Notes under the pieces: generated by a model
What the model saw: the letters and a program-made list of their open reading frames with translations, nothing else
Told to the model about the DNA's origin: nothing
Database searches by the model: none
DNA from: Bremia lactucae
Lineage: Eukaryota; Oomycota; Peronosporomycetes; Peronosporales; Peronosporaceae
Length of the DNA stretch: 64,000 bases
Direction: 5' to 3'
Assembly (NCBI RefSeq): GCF_004359215.1
Contig: NW_027152191.1
Coordinates: 221,560-285,559 of the forward strand
In this document: positions 61,698 through 64,000 of the stretch, piece after piece
Position numbering within the stretch: the stretch's first letter is position 1
Layout: each line of letters begins with the position of its first letter
Program-made: the position numbers and the translations under genes

Positions 61698-63415
61698 GAC
61701 CTAGCAGCAGATTAACGAAGAAAATAAAAAGCCAGAATTTGTTATCGAGCTGATGCGACTAATTTACTCAAGCTCACTTGCTTCATTGTAAGTTCTTGCA
61801 ATTTAAGTTGCCAACTTAGGGTGTTTGACAAAATTTTGACATCGAATTCCATAAAATCTATCTAATTTCCATGAAATTTGATAATTATCATTGTGGCGAG
61901 CAGTCTTAAGATTTCTCACAGTTACTTTGTCGATGCGCTTGGCGTCACACCAAATCATCGAGCACTATTGCATCTGGCGATTACTGGAGGCAGATGATGG
62001 CTGATGTGACATGTAGTCCTATTTTATACAGCTAGTCGCGCCAGCCAAGCAATCTATAGTCAGACACGAACTTTGGCTGTTTATTATTCTTTATTTTTCA
62101 CTTTAAGCAATCTAAAGTCAGGCACGAACACTGGCCGTATTATTATTTTTTACTTTGTACTTTGTGCAATAAAAAGGATGGCTTTTGTAAGTTATCATAT
62201 TACTGAAAAGTTGCATTAGCAAGGTGCATTCATGCAGCAAGCTAGGTCAAAGGCACAAGCATTGACAGTAGAGAGCCTGCAGGCTGTACAGTGCGCTGTT
62301 TGCTATGAGCATTTTGCTCAAACTTGCTAAGTTTTACACCTGTCTAACCCTGATACGTATCTATCACTGAAAAAACATCAGTTGCAATCTTGCGCGCATT
62401 TAGTAAATAAATAAATCTCTTCTTAGACCAATCAATCGACAGCGACAACAATCTGGCTATAATGTGACAAGGCAACGTACTATGTCGATGCGTCAAGCGT
62501 CATCACCAGACGGTCGAACAGAATAATTATACAGGAAAGAGCCGCATGGTCCACTACACACAATATCATCTTTAATTTACCAGCCACGTACGATTTATTT
62601 GTAGCGCCTTTCTTGTTTTCCGTCTGGTGCTTAGTCTCAACGAATCGATAGAGCAAATACATAAAAGCTGCATGTCACATCATACCCAGTTTCGTCACCG
62701 TCCGAAAGTCGCGGCTGAAAAGCTGTTCGTTTTATTATTGCGTGAGGTGTTCTATGCATGCACACACGTTTAGGGCGGACAAAGTCACTCATGTCGCTGA
62801 CGAATCAGAGAGTCGGTTTGCAGTCATCAACCGGCGTGTAAATATACGTCAGAGGCACGCGAAGCTTAATCAATAAAAAATTATCACCTTGGCTCGCCTA
62901 GCTCATAGGATTTATGTATCCGACACCGATTTCGCAATGCCAAAATTAGTTGCTAATGGCACTTCATCGATGCACATAGCTTAAGGGAGAAAATAGTCGG
63001 TCGATATGATGAAGGGAAGTAGCAGCACCCTTAGGTCCAAATATAAAAAAATAATATTTTTGCCGCTTCGTTCAGCCTCTGACGGGCTTCTGTCACATGG
63101 TTTTCATTTCGGCAAATCGTTCCACCGATGGCATCAGAATTCTACAACACATAATGATTCATTAAATCGAACAGGCTTGAATTAAAAGCCGTGATCAGGA
63201 TCAAAGATTCATTCTCGCCCTAACCCTTGATAGCTGTCTACTGGATACAATATGGGTGCACATGATGCTATAAGGAAACTGTGACAAGGCAAGTATAGTA
63301 ATTCAGCCGTCGGTTTCCCGGGGGCAAACTAGGTCTTTGCGTGAATCTCCAGCGAATAAGATGTTGCGAAGCATTCCCCAATTTGCATCCTACTTGCTAC
63401 ACAAACGATAAAGCC
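61698..63415. other. non-coding, nothing recognised except the effector 5' flank
   Basis: About 1.7 kb to the right of element C, with no repeats shared with the window and only short ORFs without motif (for example 62480-62662). Two similar stretches near 62055-62085 and 62100-62130 (GCAATCTATAGTCAGACACG and GCAATCTAAAGTCAGGCACG) suggest a small local duplication. The last few hundred bases should contain the promoter of 63416-63712. Confidence 0.45.
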
Positions 63416-63712
63416 ATGAAAGTATTACAATTCGGCTTAGTGATCGCGATTCTCGGGCTTGTGAAGCTCGACGTCACGACCGCCTCTGAGCATGCCCTCA
63501 AACCAAGTTCGACATCGAAGACGACCTCTAATCTCCGCTCTATTGATTTCGCCACTGGCATCAAAGCTCCGACTAAAGACGAAGAACGGATGTATACTGT
63601 TGTCGTACCAGCCCACATCATCCCGCAGTCTCAGAATACCACAGGTGTCGTGGTAAACACGAAGTACGAAAATCGAGGTTTCCTCGGCAGGTTAAGCAAA
63701 TTTTTCGACTAG
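63416..63712 (+). CDS. small secreted RXLR-dEER-like effector candidate
   Basis: 98 residues, intronless. I chose the ATG at 63416 because it opens a strong signal peptide (MKVLQFGLVIAILGLVKLDV, then TTAS; cleavage about residue 23). An in-frame ATG 25 codons upstream would hide it. After a Ser/Thr-rich stretch there is SNLR at 38-41 in place of RXLR, then KDEERMY with a perfect DEER at 55-58. This is the order and spacing of oomycete host-translocated effectors; variant first residues occur in downy mildews. The C-terminal domain is short (about 40 residues) and ends NRGFLGRLSKFFD. No enzymatic motif is seen. Secretion is well supported; the effector role is inferred. Confidence 0.75.
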   Translation: MKVLQFGLVIAILGLVKLDVTTASEHALKPSSTSKTTSNLRSIDFATGIKAPTKDEERMYTVVVPAHIIPQSQNTTGVVVNTKYENRGFLGRLSKFFD

Positions 63713-63917
63713 AAAATATCGACCGCTTCGCTGAACTGACAAAATGCTCGAGTACCATAATGTTAATATTTGTAGTAGAAATTAAGCAGATTAATCTTGT
63801 ATAGTACATGAAACTTTCAAACACTTTGTTAAGACGTTGACCCTTCACGTATATTGATCTTTCGCATCTACCATCTTTCTGTCGGATTAAGCAATTGCGT
63901 CTCTGCCCTCTAATTGA

Positions 63918-63966
63918 GATCAGGAATTCTGTCCAACTAGTGACCTGTCAGACAAAATTCCTGATC
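63918..63966. repeat. hairpin downstream of the effector gene
   Basis: GATCAGGAATTCTGTC (63918-63933) and GACAAAATTCCTGATC (63951-63966) are inverted repeats with one mismatch and a 17-bp loop. It lies about 200 bp after the effector stop and could mark the end of a small mobile element or a structured 3' end. Confidence 0.7.
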
Positions 63967-64000
63967 CTGGTGGTGTAGTGGTCCGCCACTCACTTCGAGG
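63964..64000 (+). tRNA. possible tRNA or tRNA-derived 5' end, truncated
   Basis: TGGTGTAGTGG at 63971-63981 fits the pol III A-box consensus TRGYNNARNNG and resembles the start of tRNA-Glu (CCTGGTGGTCTAGTGG). The window ends before an anticodon arm or B box can be judged. It could equally be a tRNA-derived SINE or chance. Confidence 0.22.

Noticed and set aside
1..64000. CRISPR arrays, bacterial operons or ribosome-binding sites
   Set aside because: No regularly spaced direct repeats of the right kind. Intron, LTR and gene features are eukaryotic.

Overview
The window looks like a nuclear contig from an oomycete, probably a downy mildew or a close Phytophthora relative. The evidence is: large genes with few introns (the one resolved intron is 82 bp), a small secreted protein with a degenerate RXLR motif followed by a perfect DEER (63416-63712), a second secreted acidic repeat protein (18437-20080), and dense, decayed Ty3/gypsy chromoviruses, Ty1/copia elements and a LINE. 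The species cannot be read from sequence alone.

Layout. 1-4017: 3' part of a gypsy element (A) with its 3' LTR. 5373-6413: LTR plus gag remnant of a second gypsy type. 6413-16830: a decayed minus-strand LINE, split by a truncated copia element at 10199 to about 12500. 18437-31857: an island of five apparently intact genes: a secreted protein, tripeptidyl peptidase II (minus), PRMT7-type arginine methyltransferase (plus), a divergent F1-ATPase alpha-like protein with a transit-like leader (minus), and an ASCC2-like CUE-domain protein (plus). The TPP2/PRMT7 and F1-alpha-like/ASCC2 pairs are divergent and share short promoters of 225 and 145 bp. 32732-36660: an LTR and two oppositely oriented copia halves. 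37808-61697: a nest of gypsy fragments (D, E, F, tandem B1/B2) and one nearly complete element C (53961-61697, minus, both LTRs, a 948-bp N gap in gag). 61698-64000: mostly non-coding, then the RXLR-like effector candidate, a hairpin and a possible truncated tRNA-type A box.

The main observation is architectural. In all four gypsy copies whose pol 3' end can be read (A, B, C, D), the strand opposite the integrase-chromodomain end carries its own reading frame. It starts near the 3' LTR, runs towards pol, and ends in a coiled-coil segment, with a Pro/Ser/Arg-rich tail in A and B, lying antisense to the linker between the integrase GPY/F-like region and the chromodomain. In A and B the antisense protein is clearly conserved. 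These elements therefore look ambisense, with a convergent antisense gene overlapping pol. Plant Tat-lineage gypsy elements have antisense ORFs between pol and the 3' LTR; I do not know of a described oomycete counterpart that overlaps the chromodomain.

The other main observations are a copia primer-binding site complementary to the anticodon arm of initiator tRNA-Met with the gag ATG inside it, a 52-bp inverted duplication over the TPP2 start codon, a 1265-bp base-identical tract inside otherwise diverged tandem pol copies, and an F1-alpha paralogue with altered catalytic motifs.
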